The notes beneath the pieces were generated by a model. That model worked only from the letters and a program-made list of their open reading frames with translations. It was not told the DNA's origin and made no database searches. Source: Pyropia yezoensis (lineage: Eukaryota; Rhodophyta; Bangiophyceae; Bangiales; Bangiaceae). Taken from it: 64,000 bases of DNA. The position numbers and the translations under genes are program-made. The stretch covers positions 23,658,020 through 23,722,019 of the forward strand of contig CM020620.1 in the NCBI GenBank assembly GCA_009829735.1. Direction: 5' to 3'. Position 1 is the first letter of the stretch. Every line of letters starts with the position of its first letter. Positions 54,186 to 64,000 of the stretch are shown one piece after another.

Positions 54186-55547
54186 ATGGCCACTGGAGGT
54201 GGTCTGCCGGCGGCGGGGGCGCGCAGCCCGGCGGCGGCGGCGGCTGCCGCCGCGGGCTCCCCGCTGGCGGCGCTGCTCGGGCGGTTCCGGCGCCCCCCCC
54301 CGCTCCCTCCTCCGCCGCCCCCCGTAGGCGATGTGGACGCGGCGGGCGGGCCCGCCGTCCCCACCGCCACTGATGCCGCCGCTACAGCTGCCGCGGACGC
54401 TGGGGCGCCCCCGCTCCCCCCCCCCCTCCCCCGGCCCGTTACCCTCCACATCTACGACGTGGACGCGCGCGCCTCCCCCGGCAGCATCCCCGCGCTCAAC
54501 GCGGTGCTCCACCCGTTTGGCCTGGGCATCTACCACACGGGCGTTGCCGTCGGGGACGTTGAGTACTTTTACGCCGGCGCCGACGCCCCGGGGCCGGGGG
54601 TGTGCGAGTGCGCCCCGCGGGGGGCACCCGACGCGGTGTGGCGGGCGGCGGTGGAGGTGGTGGCGGGCGGCGGCAGCGGCGGGTTGTGCCTGTCGGCCGC
54701 CGCCGAGGACGATGTGCTCGACGCGCTGGCGGCGGCGTTTCCCGCCCGCGGCTATGACCTCCTCACCCGCAACTGCAATGACTTTTCGGCCGCGCTCCTC
54801 GACGCGCTTGGCGAGGTTGCCGGCGGCGCCGGCGCCGGCGTCGGCGCCGCGGCTATGCCCCGGTGGGTGAACCGCCTGGCAGGGCTGGGCGAGGCGGTCC
54901 GCTGCCTCCTCCCGCAGACGGTCACTGCGCCGCTGGGTGAGGACGCCGCCGCCGCCGCCGCCGCCGCGGCGGCTGCCAAGGCCGACGCCGACACGGCTGC
55001 CGCCACCGCCGCGGCGGCCGACGCGGCGGCCAGCTCGGGAGAGGCGGGTGGGGTGGCGGCGGCCGCCGCCGCCGCCGCCTTCGCGGGGCGGCCGTTGGAG
55101 ATTGACGCTGTCGCGCACGTGTCGCCGGTGGCGCCCGCGGCTGACGGCGGGGGGGCGCTGGTGGGCTCTCCCGCCGCCACGCTGGGGGGGGGGGGCTGCG
55201 CGCCAACGCCCCGGCGGCGGCGGTCCGTGGTGCACCCGCCGGTGGCGTCAGTAGGGGCGGCGACCACGGCGGCTGCGGGGGTGGTGGTGACCGCCAGCGG
55301 CGGCAGCGGTGGCGGCGGTGGTGGCGGTGGCCGTGGCGATGGCGGGAGCCCCCCGGTAGTGGCGGGCGTGTCCCCGCCGCCATTTTCCGCTGTGGGTGTC
55401 AAACCCGCCGCTGCAGCGGCGGTGGTGTCTCCTTCGGGGGTGTGGGCAACGGCGGCGGCCGACGCGGGTGATGACGGCGACGGTGGCGACGACGGCGGCG
55501 GAGTTGGCGGTTGGGGATGGGGAGCGCGGGGGGACGAGGCGGTGTGA
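54186..55547 (+). CDS. PPPDE/DeSI-family cysteine isopeptidase
   Basis: DeSI enzymes remove SUMO (some act on ubiquitin or palmitate) using a His-Cys pair. The catalytic His is in LGIYHTGVAVGDVEYFYAG and the Cys in YDLLTRNCNDFSAALLDALG, followed by PRWVNRLAGLG, all diagnostic. The domain begins at VTLHIYDVDARAS, about residue 85. The N-terminal 80 residues are Ala/Pro-rich and the last ~210 are Ala/Gly-rich low complexity, so the 453-aa protein is much longer than the usual 150-250 aa enzyme. Start at ATG 54186 (MATGGGLPAAG) after a C-rich leader. Whether the substrate is SUMO cannot be read from sequence. Confidence 0.9.
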   Translation: MATGGGLPAAGARSPAAAAAAAAGSPLAALLGRFRRPPPLPPPPPPVGDVDAAGGPAVPTATDAAATAAADAGAPPLPPPLPRPVTLHIYDVDARASPGSIPALNAVLHPFGLGIYHTGVAVGDVEYFYAGADAPGPGVCECAPRGAPDAVWRAAVEVVAGGGSGGLCLSAAAEDDVLDALAAAFPARGYDLLTRNCNDFSAALLDALGEVAGGAGAGVGAAAMPRWVNRLAGLGEAVRCLLPQTVTAPLGEDAAAAAAAAAAAKADADTAAATAAAADAAASSGEAGGVAAAAAAAAFAGRPLEIDAVAHVSPVAPAADGGGALVGSPAATLGGGGCAPTPRRRRSVVHPPVASVGAATTAAAGVVVTASGGSGGGGGGGGRGDGGSPPVVAGVSPPPFSAVGVKPAAAAAVVSPSGVWATAAADAGDDGDGGDDGGGVGGWGWGARGDEAV

Positions 55548-56326
55548 GGGCCGCCTGCCTGCCCTGGAAACCGTTTATTGGGGGGGGAAGAGGCGTCGAC
55601 GGTGGGTCGCGCCCGCAACGGCTGGCCTATAGACGGGTAGGACGGGGGGGGATGGGAAGGTGCCTGTTGGCACGGACGGGGCGGCAACGGCGGCCATCAC
55701 CGAGCCGGCAGGGCGGGCGGGGGCCGGCCTACATCTGTCCTCGTGCCCGCCCCCCCTGCTGAGCTGGGAGGTGGAGGGGCTGCGGTGGTGCGCGTGCCAG
55801 TCGCGGCGGCCACCCATCCCCCCGCGTTGGCGCCGCGCGGCCGTGCGGCCGCGGCCGACCGCCGGCATGAGCCGTGCGCCAGGCGAGGGGCCCCCCCATT
55901 CCCTTTGGGCCACCCAGCCGTTAGGCTCGCGCCGAAAGGCGCGCAGAGGGCGGCTGCGCACGGCAGCACGGTTGGGGACGGGTGGGGGGGGAAACCAAGA
56001 ACAAAATGGGAGGGCGGAAGGCGCCCGCCCTGCACGCGGGCAAACCAACCGGCCAAGCATGGCAGCAGCGGCGCTTTCACAACCTCTTGCCCCCGTCCTG
56101 CCCCAACTCCCACATCTCCACGCCTCTCCCCCCTGCCGATAGCTCTCGTACCAAGCGATGCCGGCCGCGACCCACTTCGTCTGGGAAAAAAATAGGAAGA
56201 GAAGCAGCGGACAAACCCGCACCACCCACGGTAGTTCTTCCACCACCCCTACCCCTTCCCCCCCCCAGCCCCTCCCCCCCCCCCCACGCCTCACCCCCCC
56301 CGCTCCCCGCGGCGCACGCCTCCTCC
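55548..56326. other. Intergenic between convergent DeSI and KCR genes
   Basis: No gene supported. It is GC-rich with open frames on both strands that match nothing. C runs lie near 56260-56300. Confidence 0.45.
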
Positions 56327-57268
56327 TCACTTTGCTGCCGCCGCGGCGGCCGCCGCCCGCTTCTTCAGCGCCCGCTTGCGGATCCCCGCGTGGAGGTCCG
56401 TAATGTACCGGATCTGGGAGCGCAGCGGCGCCGCCGACAGGACGGCGCCCATCACCGCGTGCACCCAGTAGGGGTTGAGGCGGGCGCTCCCGCCCAGCGA
56501 CGCGAGGGCGCCCTCGGCAAACGCGTCGGGGGTGCAAACCATGGCGTTGCCGCGGGCGCGGACCTTGGACATGGCGCTCTCCACCATAAACGGCACCAGC
56601 GAGTGCACCGCCACCCCGCGCGCCGCCACCTCCCCCGCCAGGCCGACCGCAAACGCGTCGGCAAACGCCTTGGTGCCCCCGTACGGTGCCAGCATGCACG
56701 CCGGCACGGTGGCGCCCCCACCCGACGACAGGAAGTAGACGGCGCCACGGCGGGCGGCGACCATGGCCGGCAGCAGCGCCCGCGTCATGGCCACCGTCGC
56801 GCGGATGTTGACGTCCACCATGCGGTCCACGTCGGCGGCGGGGGTGTCGAGAAAGTCAGTCGGCTCGGCCACGTTGACGCCCACATTGTTGACCAGCACC
56901 GCCGGGGACAGCGGCGCGAGCGTGGCGGCAAGGGCCGCCCACGCGCCCGCGTCGGCGGTGGCAAAGTCAAACGGCAGCACCCGCGCGTCGACGCCCGCCG
57001 CGCGCACGTCGGCGGCAACGGCGGCGAGGCGGTCCTCAGAGCGGGCGAGCAGCACCACGTGGACACCCCGCGCGGCGAGGCGCCGCGCAAACGCCGCGCC
57101 AATGCCCGCCGACGCGCCCGTGACGACCGCCCAGGAGCCCGCGTAGGGGGCCCAGCTGGTCGGGCGGCGTAGGAAGTGGGTGTAGACAAAGGTGCCAATG
57201 ACGGCGGCGGCGGCGGCAATGGTGACGCCGCCAATGGCGGCGAGGAGGGCAACCGGCATCGTCACCAT
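56327..57268 (-). CDS. KCR: Very-long-chain 3-ketoacyl-CoA reductase (HSD17B12/KCR-type SDR)
   Basis: KCR reduces 3-ketoacyl-CoA in the ER fatty-acid elongase. A hydrophobic N-terminal anchor (LLAAIGGVTIAAAAAVIGTF) precedes the Rossmann fold with TGASAGIG, then NNVGVN, and the catalytic set in FLSSGGGATVP ... PYGGTK (Ser, Tyr, Lys). The C-terminal region SLVPFMVESAMSKVR resembles the P-x-x-V-x-T/S-x-M segment of KCRs. The tail ends in basic residues and Ala, with no perfect KKxx signal. 313 aa from ATG 57268 (MVTMPVALL), the family size. It is divergent from HIS6 across 472 bp. Confidence 0.88.
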   Translation of the reverse strand: MVTMPVALLAAIGGVTIAAAAAVIGTFVYTHFLRRPTSWAPYAGSWAVVTGASAGIGAAFARRLAARGVHVVLLARSEDRLAAVAADVRAAGVDARVLPFDFATADAGAWAALAATLAPLSPAVLVNNVGVNVAEPTDFLDTPAADVDRMVDVNIRATVAMTRALLPAMVAARRGAVYFLSSGGGATVPACMLAPYGGTKAFADAFAVGLAGEVAARGVAVHSLVPFMVESAMSKVRARGNAMVCTPDAFAEGALASLGGSARLNPYWVHAVMGAVLSAAPLRSQIRYITDLHAGIRKRALKKRAAAAAAAAK

Positions 57269-57740
57269 CGTGGGGGGGGCGGGGCGGAGGGGGGGGTTGG
57301 GGCGCTCCGGCAAGTAGGTAGACAAGAAAAAATAAAATGCAGAGGGGGGCCGTGAGGACGCGACGACGAGATGACCACCGCGGGGGAAGCGCACTTGAGG
57401 TGGGGGGGGTTTGAGGGGCGCACCACAGCTGTTGGGAGGGGGCACGAACGGGGCGCTGGGGCAGGGAAGCTCGCCTCGCCCGCCGCCTGTGAGGCCGATG
57501 AGTCAGGGAAACCGCACCTCCGCAGCGCCTGCTGGGGGGCTACTGCTTGATACCGGCAGAGCGACGCCCTTGATCCGCATCGCCCTCTTCTTCTGCCGTG
57601 ACCTCCGCACCTGCTCTTGAGAAGAGCCTTCTGACGTCCCCTTCGCCTCCCCCCCCCGCTCCTGCAGTGTCCACCCACGCACGCCCCAGTCTCCTTTCTC
57701 CCCCCCCTCCGCCCTCTTTCCGCTCCGCGTCCCCTTGGCC
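57269..57740. promoter_or_regulatory. Likely bidirectional promoter, KCR / HIS6
   Basis: 472 bp between divergent start codons. The right third (about 57640-57740) is C/T-rich on the HIS6 strand. No specific site recognised. Confidence 0.5.
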
Positions 57741-58907
57741 ATGACCGCCACGGCTGTGTCCCCGCCTGCCCTTCTCCCTCACCCCCCCCCCACTCCCGCC
57801 TTTGCCCCCTCTCTCCCCGCCCACCTCCCATGCCGTGCCGGCGGGGCCCCCCGCTGCCACCGCACCCGCTGGCACCCCCCCGCTACCCGGCGGAACCGCC
57901 TGTTCATGGCGGCGGGCGCCCCCCCCCCTCCTCCAGGGGGGCTGCCCCCTCTGTCCGCCGACCGCCGGCGGCACACCCGCTTCCGGCCGTGCATTGACCT
58001 CCACGGGGGGCTCGTCAAGCAAATCGTGGGCGGCACCCTCACCGACGAGCCCCCGCCGTCTGCCGACGCGGCCGCCACCGGCGACGCCGCCGGCGGCAGC
58101 GCCGGCCTGCGGACCAACTTTTCCACCACCACCCCCGCCGCGACGTTTGCCGCCCGCTACGCCGCCGACGCCCTCCCCGGCGGCCACGTCATCATGCTGG
58201 GCGTCGGCAACGAGGCGGCCGCCCGCTCTGCCCTCGCCGCCTACCCCGGCGGGCTGCACGTGGGGGGGGGCATCCACCCGGGCAACGCGGGGGGGTGGCT
58301 GGACGCGGGGGCCTCGCACGTGATTGTCACCAGCTACGTCTTTCGGGGGGGGGCCATTGACTGGGGGCGGGTGGAGGAGATGCGCCGGGCGGTCGGCCGG
58401 GAGCGGCTCGTCCTCGACGTCTCGTGCCGCAAGCGGCCCGTCGCCGCAGCGGCCGCGGCGGCTGCCGCTGCTGCCAGCCGTGGCGCCCGCAGTGGCGGTG
58501 CTGGGGACGGGGACGGGGACGGCGACGGCGACACTGTCGAGTACGTGGTGTGCACCGACCGGTGGACGCGCACGACCGACTATGTGCTGGGCACCGCGGC
58601 GGTGCGGCGGCTGGGCGCCCACTGCGACGAGCTGCTCGTCCACGCGGTGGACGAGGAGGGCAAGCGCGGCGGCATTGACGCGGGCCTCGTCGCCCGCCTG
58701 GCGGGCTGGGCGGCCGGCGCCGCCGCCGACGGCGCCGACCTCCCCGTCGTGTACGCGGGGGGGGCGCGGGCGCTCGCCGACCTCGACGCCGTCGACCGCC
58801 TCAGCGGCGGGCGGGTGGACCTGACCATTGGCAGCGCGTTGGACCTCTTTGGGGGGGACCTCCCGTACGCTGATGCGGTCGCGTGGATGCGCCGTGCGGG
58901 AGGGTGA
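57741..58907 (+). CDS. HIS6: Phosphoribosylformimino-AICAR ribotide isomerase (histidine biosynthesis, HisA reaction)
   Basis: HIS6 catalyses the fourth step of histidine synthesis, isomerising ProFAR to PRFAR. The barrel begins with RFRPCIDLHGGLVKQIVGGT and continues GGHVIMLGVGN, YPGGLHVGGGIHPGNAG, GASHVIVTSYVF, RLVLDVSCRKRP, ELLVHAVDEEGKRGGID, VVYAGGARAL and LTIGSALDLFGGDLPYADAV, the eukaryotic HIS6/HISN3 pattern. About 80 residues precede the barrel, including PTPAFAPSLP; a plastid transit peptide is likely. Between beta strands there is an Ala-rich then Gly-Asp-repeat insertion (near residues 235-265) not usual in the family. 388 aa, single exon. Confidence 0.94.
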   Translation: MTATAVSPPALLPHPPPTPAFAPSLPAHLPCRAGGAPRCHRTRWHPPATRRNRLFMAAGAPPPPPGGLPPLSADRRRHTRFRPCIDLHGGLVKQIVGGTLTDEPPPSADAAATGDAAGGSAGLRTNFSTTTPAATFAARYAADALPGGHVIMLGVGNEAAARSALAAYPGGLHVGGGIHPGNAGGWLDAGASHVIVTSYVFRGGAIDWGRVEEMRRAVGRERLVLDVSCRKRPVAAAAAAAAAAASRGARSGGAGDGDGDGDGDTVEYVVCTDRWTRTTDYVLGTAAVRRLGAHCDELLVHAVDEEGKRGGIDAGLVARLAGWAAGAAADGADLPVVYAGGARALADLDAVDRLSGGRVDLTIGSALDLFGGDLPYADAVAWMRRAGG

Positions 58908-59329
58908 GCGCTCGCTGGTTAGGCGTGGTGGCCGGTGCGCATTATGGACCGCCTACAGGTACAGTACAGTGGGTCCAGCCGCGAGCTACGGATGCAACAT
59001 GCAACGCGGTTATCAAAACGGATATGGACCACATTTCGGCGCTTTGGTGGGTATTTAGAGGCAATTCGGTTCTTGACCAGTCCATGGACTGTTGTCTGGA
59101 TCGAGTCTCTAGGCGTGGATCGCCCGTTTTGCAACCTGCTCTCCCCCGCCCCCTTCGAAGCCTGGCGGACCACTAGAGGTAATGGCAGCCTACATTGAAG
59201 GCGGTACCCTACATTGAAGGCTGCGCGGACGCCTGTGATTGGTCAAAACTCAGCTGACGCCATCGTTGGGGAGCCGTCTCCTAGCGCGCAACGTGTCTCT
59301 CAGACCGCAACGTGGCCCACGCCACGCCC

Positions 59330-61030
59330 AACCGGCCACCCACCGCGGCCGCCACCGCCGCGCCCGGCTGGCCACCACCCTCGCCGCCGCCGGCTGGCCG
59401 CTGCCCCCCCGGTGCTGCCGCCTCCGCCGCCGCCGGCTGGCCGCTGCCCGCCCGGCGCTTCTGCCGCCGCTGCCGCCCTCTGGCCGTCGCACCCGCCGCC
59501 GCCGGGCGGCCGCCGCCCCCCCTCCGCGGCAGCCGGCGCCTCCGCGGGCTGCCCATCGCCCCCCCTCCCCGGCCAGCGCGGCCGCCTGCTCGCTGGTGCC
59601 CCCCCCGCCGCCCGCTGGACGGTGGCCCCTGGCCGCTGCCGCTGCCGCTGCCGCCGCCACAGTTGGCTGGCCGCTGCCCCCCGGGCGCTGCCGCCGCCGC
59701 CACCGTCGGCTGGCCGCTGCCCCCCCGGCTCTGCCGCCGCCGCCGGCTGGCCGCTGCCCCCTCGCCTCTGCCGTTGCCGCCGCCGGCTGACCTCGACCGC
59801 AGCCACCGCCAGCTGGCCGTGCCTGCCGCTACCGTCGGCTGGCGGCCGCCCCCGCCGCTGCCGGCTGGCGAACGCCCCCGCCACCGCCGGCTGGCCGCCG
59901 CCCCCACCGCTGCCGACAGGTCGTCCCCCCCCCCCCTGCCGCCGCCACCCCCGCTTCCGTTGCCGCCCGCCCATCGGTCCCCTGCCGCGGCCACCGCCGC
60001 TGCCGCCCGCTGGCCGCTGCCCCACTGCCGCTGCCGCGGCCGCCGCCGGCCGGCTGCCACCGCTGCCGCAGCTGCCGGCTGGCCGCCGCCGCCGCCACCG
60101 CCGGCTGGCCCCCGGCCCCGCCGCCCCCGTTTGCTCGCCGCCCCCTTCCCGCTGCCGCCGCCGTCGCCGCCGCTACCGCTGCCACTGCCTGCCTGTCACC
60201 CCTGCCATCGCTGCTGGTCGCTTCCTCCGCCTCGCCGCTGCGGCTGGTGTCGCTGCTGCCGCCCACTGGCCGCCACCACCGCCGCCGCCCGCTGGTCGCT
60301 GTCCCACCGCCGCTCCCGCAGGCTGGCCGCTGCTTCCCGGCCGCTGCAACCGCCACGGCCTGCTGGCCGCCTCCGCCGCCGCCACCGGCTGGTCGCCGCC
60401 TCGACCCCGCTTCCGCCGCTGCCGATGCCGCTGCCTCCGTCTGCCTGCCACCACCGCCGCCGCCCGCTGGCCGCTGCCCCACCGCCGCTCCCGCCGCCGC
60501 CGCCGCCGACAGCCCATCGCCCCCCTGCGGCGGCCACAGGCCCCGCCTGCCGGCCTCTGCCCTCGCCGCCGCCGGACGGCCGCTGCCCCCGCCGCCGCCG
60601 GCTAGCCGCCCCCGCCGCCGCTGTCTGGTCGCCGCCCCCCCCCCCCGGTGCCGCCGCGGCCGCTGCGTCGTCGCCCGCTGGCGCCCCCCCTCGCCGCCGC
60701 CGGTTGGCCTCTGCCCCCCCGCCGCGGCCGCCGCCGTTGCAGGCTGGCCGCCGCCGCCGTCGCTGCCGCCGGCTGGCCGCTTCCCACCCACCTGTGCCGG
60801 CCGGCCGCCACCCCCGCCACCGCCGGCTGGCCGTTGCCCCCCGGCCGCTACCGCCGCTCCCCCGGCCGCCGCTGCCGCCGGCTGGCCGCCACGCCTCTCG
60901 TCGTCACCGGTTGGTCGCCGCCTCCCCGCCGCTGTCGCCGCCTTCTCCGGCTGTGCCCCGCCTCCCCACCGCTGCGGGCACCGCTGCCGGCTGGCCGCCG
61001 CCCCCCGGCTGGCCGCTGCTCCCTGGCTGG
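59330..61030. repeat. GC-rich degenerate minisatellite, unit near GCCGCCGGCTGGCCGCTGCC
   Basis: About 1.7 kb of imperfect repeats built from GCCGGCTGGCCGCTGCC plus GCCGCC spacers of varying number, interspersed with CCCCCC runs. The repetition leaves several reading frames open on both strands (463 and 584 codons plus, 408 codons minus) with only Pro/Ala/Arg/Gly-rich products. I treat these as artefacts. Confidence 0.85.
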
Positions 61031-62436
61031 CGCCCAAAGCATCGTTTTGTGGCACTTTGCGATTGAGGGTGCTTCAGTACACCGTGTCTTACGTTGTTCA
61101 TGACCACCAGGGGGGTCAAGCCTCGTCGGGCTGTGCATTCAAACGGATGACGCAAAAGTGGTGTCTTTGAGGGTCTCGATGAGGCACTTTTGCTGACCTC
61201 CGCGCACTTCTGACTTCACAGGCATTCTCAGCGACCCTGTTTTGGTCGACCTGGATTGTTACATCACTCGTCGGCAACACTTGGTTTTCGCGTGTTTGGT
61301 CCTGGCTGGTGTTCTGCAGTACTACAACAAGCCATCACCACGCACTCCCCGAAGAACAAAGGTCGGGACCTCTTTGTGAACTGAGTCTCGACAGACCAAA
61401 ACAAGGTCTCTGAGAACGCTCGTAGCGTCAGAACCACGAGCAGACGAGTAGAAGTACGTCTTTGAGGACCTGTTCTGCGGCAGCTTTTGCAGTCGATGAC
61501 CAGGCCGCCGATTGCAATAAACTACGTTTTGCTTGTTCTCATTAAATGACAATTCATTTTGTTCCCGATGTAAAAACCGTGCCCACTCACACCATGTTTC
61601 GCATCTCTGCGAGGATGGCCGCAGTGTTGGTCACAAACGGGGCTGTAAACTCCATTTGGCTGTGCGTAAGTTGCTTTTCTCAGTGACATCGTGCCTAATG
61701 GCCCTGTACATCAGAACGATCGGGTACTGTTCTTCGCAAGCTCCACATCAGAAGGACTTCTCTCACTTGACGACCATACCCACGTGGTCACCTCGCCGAT
61801 GCTGGCAGTGCCGGGGGGTGCGTTCAGGCCGTGCCGGCGGCGGGGGCGGAGAGACCAGCGGGTGATGGGGACGGGGGGGTAGTGGCCGGCCAGTGGCGAC
61901 GATACTCGACGGAGGAGCAGCTGGGGGTGGGGACCGTAGCGGAAATCCGCGGCTGCGGAGGCACGGGGCTGCTAGCCGGCCGCGGTGACGGGGGAGCGGC
62001 CGCTGGCTCACAGCTGTGGCACCGGGCGGTAGCAGATGGGGGTGGGGCGACAAGCTGGCAAACAGGCATGGGCGGCGATCACGGAAGCGGTAGTACAACG
62101 AAGTGGTGACGGGGGAAAGTCAAATCCCGGGGGAGCTGCCGAGTGGGGGCGACGGCGAGAGTGGGGAGGCGCAGCGATGTGGGTGTCCCGTCGACCAACA
62201 GTGGGGGAACAGGGTCCCTCCGGTCGCAGCCGGCCGAGGGGGGGGGCACCAACGAGCTCGTCACAGCAGGAGGGTAGGCCTACGTCCCACGCGCACGCGT
62301 TTGTACGCCCCCCTCTCGAAGGGCCTGGTCATAAGCATAAGATACTGTCAGCCTGGCATGTCCTATTGATCCCCCGATATGGGTACCAGCAGCCTACATT
62401 CTCAATGCGCAGCCTACATTCCCAATCTCACTTGAG
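61031..62436. other. Interior of the TIR element right of the minisatellite
   Basis: No gene recognised. 61040-61800 is clearly less GC-rich than the genome around it; 61800-62270 is GC-rich again. Confidence 0.4.
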
Positions 62437-62578
62437 AATGTAGGCTGCCATTACCGCCACTCGGCGGACCTTCCCCGTCGGCGACTGCCAAACCTTCCCC
62501 CTCACCCTGCGCCGGATCTCCCTGACCTCTCCACTTCAACCCCCCCCGCCCCTCTTGGCGGCACGGCTTGGCGTCGCC

Positions 62579-64000
62579 ATGGCCGACGCGCGGCAGGCAT
62601 TGCCGCTGGCGTTTGCGCCCGCCGCCGCCACTGCCGCCGCCGCCGCTGCCGCGGCGGTCGGGACGGCCGCCCCACCTGGCGGCAGCGTGTCCCGGCAGCC
62701 GCCGCCGCGCCCGCCGCCGACGCCGCCCGTCGCCGTCGGCGACACCGCTGCCCGCGGCGCCGCCGCGGGCGGCGCACCCCGGCGGGCGTGCCTCTCCCAG
62801 CCGGGTGGTGGCGGCGGGCGGGCCGGCAGCGGCGGGCCCGGGTCTGGCGGCGGCCGCGGCCGCCGCCCAGACCCTGGCCATGACAACAACGGCGGCGGCG
62901 GCGGCGGTGGCGGCCCGTATGGCCACGCCGCCCTGTTGGGGCTGCCCAGCCTTGGCGCGCTGCGAGACCGGTGGGTGTCTCCCCTGATGCCCCCCCCCCC
63001 CCCCGTGCGGTCGGTGCTGCTGACGGGCTCGACGGTGCTGCCGCCCGACCTGGTGCCGTCGCTCCTGGCGCCCGTCGCGGGGGCGGCGCTGTCGCCCAAG
63101 GAGCTCTTCACCGCCATTGTGGAGCCGCTTGGCGCGTGGTACGCCGCCAATGGCTACCCCTTTTGTTCCATCGCCGTCGTCGGGCTGCCCACCTCCGCGG
63201 ACGGGGCGTACCGGCTGGTGGCGACCGAGCCGCTGCTGACGTCTGTCCGGTTGGTGGCCCTCGACGCGGAAGCGCCGCCCGCTGGCACCACCGCCGGCGA
63301 CGATGGCGGCGGCGGCGGCGGCGGCGCGTCGGCCGATGCCGGTGGTGGTGGCAATGCTGACGCGGCCTCTCCGCCCACCACCATCAAGACTCGCCCATCG
63401 ACGGTGTGCCGCGTCCTGGGCCTCCGCCCCGGCAGCGTCTTCCGCTGGCACCCCGACGCCTTTCCCCGCCTCATCCGGCTGGGCGTTTTTGAAGAGGTGC
63501 GCGTGGAGGCCGAGCCCGACGGCCCCACTGGCGTGGCGCTCGTCCTGTCGGTAACGGAAAAGCGGAGCGGCCGCCTGGAGCCGGGCGTCGGCATCCGCTC
63601 TGACGGCCAGGCGTTTGGCCACGTTGCCGTCTCTGACGCCAACTGGCGGGGGCGCGCGCAGCTGCTCCGCGCTGACTGGCAGCGGCGGGTGGGGATGGAG
63701 CGCCCCGCCGGGGGGTTGGAGTTTGTCGATCCTCGCCACGGCGCGTCGCGGCCGTGGTCGTACGCGCTGCGGGTGTATCGCGAGCCGGGCGCACACCGGC
63801 TGGCTGGCGCCACGCCAGAAGTGGAGGGCGGGGGGGCGGCGGCGGCAGCGACCGCGGGGGCCCCACGGCGCGCCAAGGACACCGTTGCTGGCGGCCGTGT
63901 CGGCGGCAGTGGCGGCGACGGCGCGTCGGTGGCGGCCTCGCGGGTGGCCGGCCCGCCGGCGGTGGTGACGTCGACCGGCCTGTCGACCGCCGGCGGGGCG
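62579..64000 (+). CDS. Omp85-family outer-envelope protein (OEP80/Toc75-like), 5' part
   Basis: The frame from ATG 62579 (MADARQALPLAF) stays open to the window edge, so the gene is truncated at its 3' side. About 135 Ala/Pro/Gly-rich residues come first. Then a region with YAANGYPFCSIAVV resembles a POTRA repeat, as does VCRVLGLRPGSVFRW followed by FPRLIRLGVFEEVRVEAEP. Next VTEKRSGRLEPGVGIRSDGQ and DANWRGRAQLLRADWQ match the start of the Omp85 barrel (ExxxGxxxxGxGxSS ... N-L-G-x-x-x). This suggests OEP80 or Toc75 in the plastid outer envelope; mitochondrial Sam50 is the main alternative. Gly-rich insertions interrupt both the POTRA and barrel regions. Confidence 0.68.
   Translation, partial: MADARQALPLAFAPAAATAAAAAAAAVGTAAPPGGSVSRQPPPRPPPTPPVAVGDTAARGAAAGGAPRRACLSQPGGGGGRAGSGGPGSGGGRGRRPDPGHDNNGGGGGGGGPYGHAALLGLPSLGALRDRWVSPLMPPPPPVRSVLLTGSTVLPPDLVPSLLAPVAGAALSPKELFTAIVEPLGAWYAANGYPFCSIAVVGLPTSADGAYRLVATEPLLTSVRLVALDAEAPPAGTTAGDDGGGGGGGASADAGGGGNADAASPPTTIKTRPSTVCRVLGLRPGSVFRWHPDAFPRLIRLGVFEEVRVEAEPDGPTGVALVLSVTEKRSGRLEPGVGIRSDGQAFGHVAVSDANWRGRAQLLRADWQRRVGMERPAGGLEFVDPRHGASRPWSYALRVYREPGAHRLAGATPEVEGGGAAAAATAGAPRRAKDTVAGGRVGGSGGDGASVAASRVAGPPAVVTSTGLSTAGGA

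Larger units (their letters stand above)
59178..62455. mobile_element. 3.3-kb element with 19-bp terminal inverted repeats around a minisatellite
   Basis: GGTAATGGCAGCCTACATT (59178-59196) is the exact inverse of 62437-62455. The right end also has internal copies of CAGCCTACATTC and forms its own hairpin (about 62409-62449). No clear target duplication and no recognisable transposase. The interior is a GC-rich minisatellite (59330-61030) followed by about 1.4 kb of less GC-rich, apparently non-coding sequence with a few short open frames such as 61552-61322 minus, which I do not recognise. Confidence 0.6.

Noticed and set aside
59312-61066. 584-codon plus and 408-codon minus open frames
   Set aside because: Produced by the minisatellite; several frames are open at once with repeat-like products.

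Overview
This is a GC-rich nuclear window from a photosynthetic eukaryote. It has spliceosomal introns, long homopolymer C/G tracts, no operons and compact mixed-strand genes. The best lineage clue is a nuclear gene for the plastid ATP synthase gamma subunit (14914-16544). It has a transit-peptide-like start with an early AFV segment and no evident signal peptide, and it lacks the two-cysteine redox insert of green-lineage plastid gamma subunits. With the very high GC, sparse short introns and low-complexity Ala/Gly/Pro tails, this fits a red alga, most likely a bangiophyte (Porphyra/Pyropia type). That assignment is inference.

Left third (1-28 kb): SmF spliceosomal protein (-), a K+-dependent-type H+-pyrophosphatase (-), a tyrosinase-family copper protein with a long Ser/Pro tail (-), and a GDP-sugar-type nucleotide-sugar transporter (-). 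On the plus strand follow atpC, the mitochondrial complex I subunit NDUFS8, a copine-like double-C2 protein, nucleoporin NUP54 and prefoldin subunit 1.

Middle (28-46 kb): GPN3 GTPase (-) divergent from a CRAL-TRIO lipid-transfer protein (+), SmE (+), an ABHD4/5-like alpha/beta hydrolase (-), an unrecognised protein with a duplicated motif (-), a THOC1-like protein (+), a broken leucine-rich-repeat gene split by a decayed PIF/Harbinger-like transposase fragment, and splicing factor SF3A2 (+).

Right third (46-64 kb): a three-level nest of mobile elements (46386-53418). An outer element with 20-bp inverted ends holds a DIRS-type tyrosine-recombinase retroelement with split direct repeats. The left repeat of that retroelement is in turn interrupted by a 462-bp TA-flanked MITE rich in CCAAT motifs. 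Beyond it lie a DeSI/PPPDE peptidase (+), a very-long-chain 3-ketoacyl-CoA reductase (-) divergent from histidine-biosynthesis HIS6 (+), a 3.3-kb element with 19-bp inverted ends around a GC-rich minisatellite, and the 5' part of an Omp85-family protein (OEP80/Toc75-like) running off the right edge.

Several genes serve mRNA biogenesis (SmF, SmE, SF3A2, a THOC1-like protein, GPN3, NUP54), though nothing suggests co-transcription. All 12 introns I could define have C or T, never A, at donor position +4. Three reading-frame breaks lie at long C/G runs and each is repaired by one added base, so they look more like assembly undercalls than biological frameshifts.
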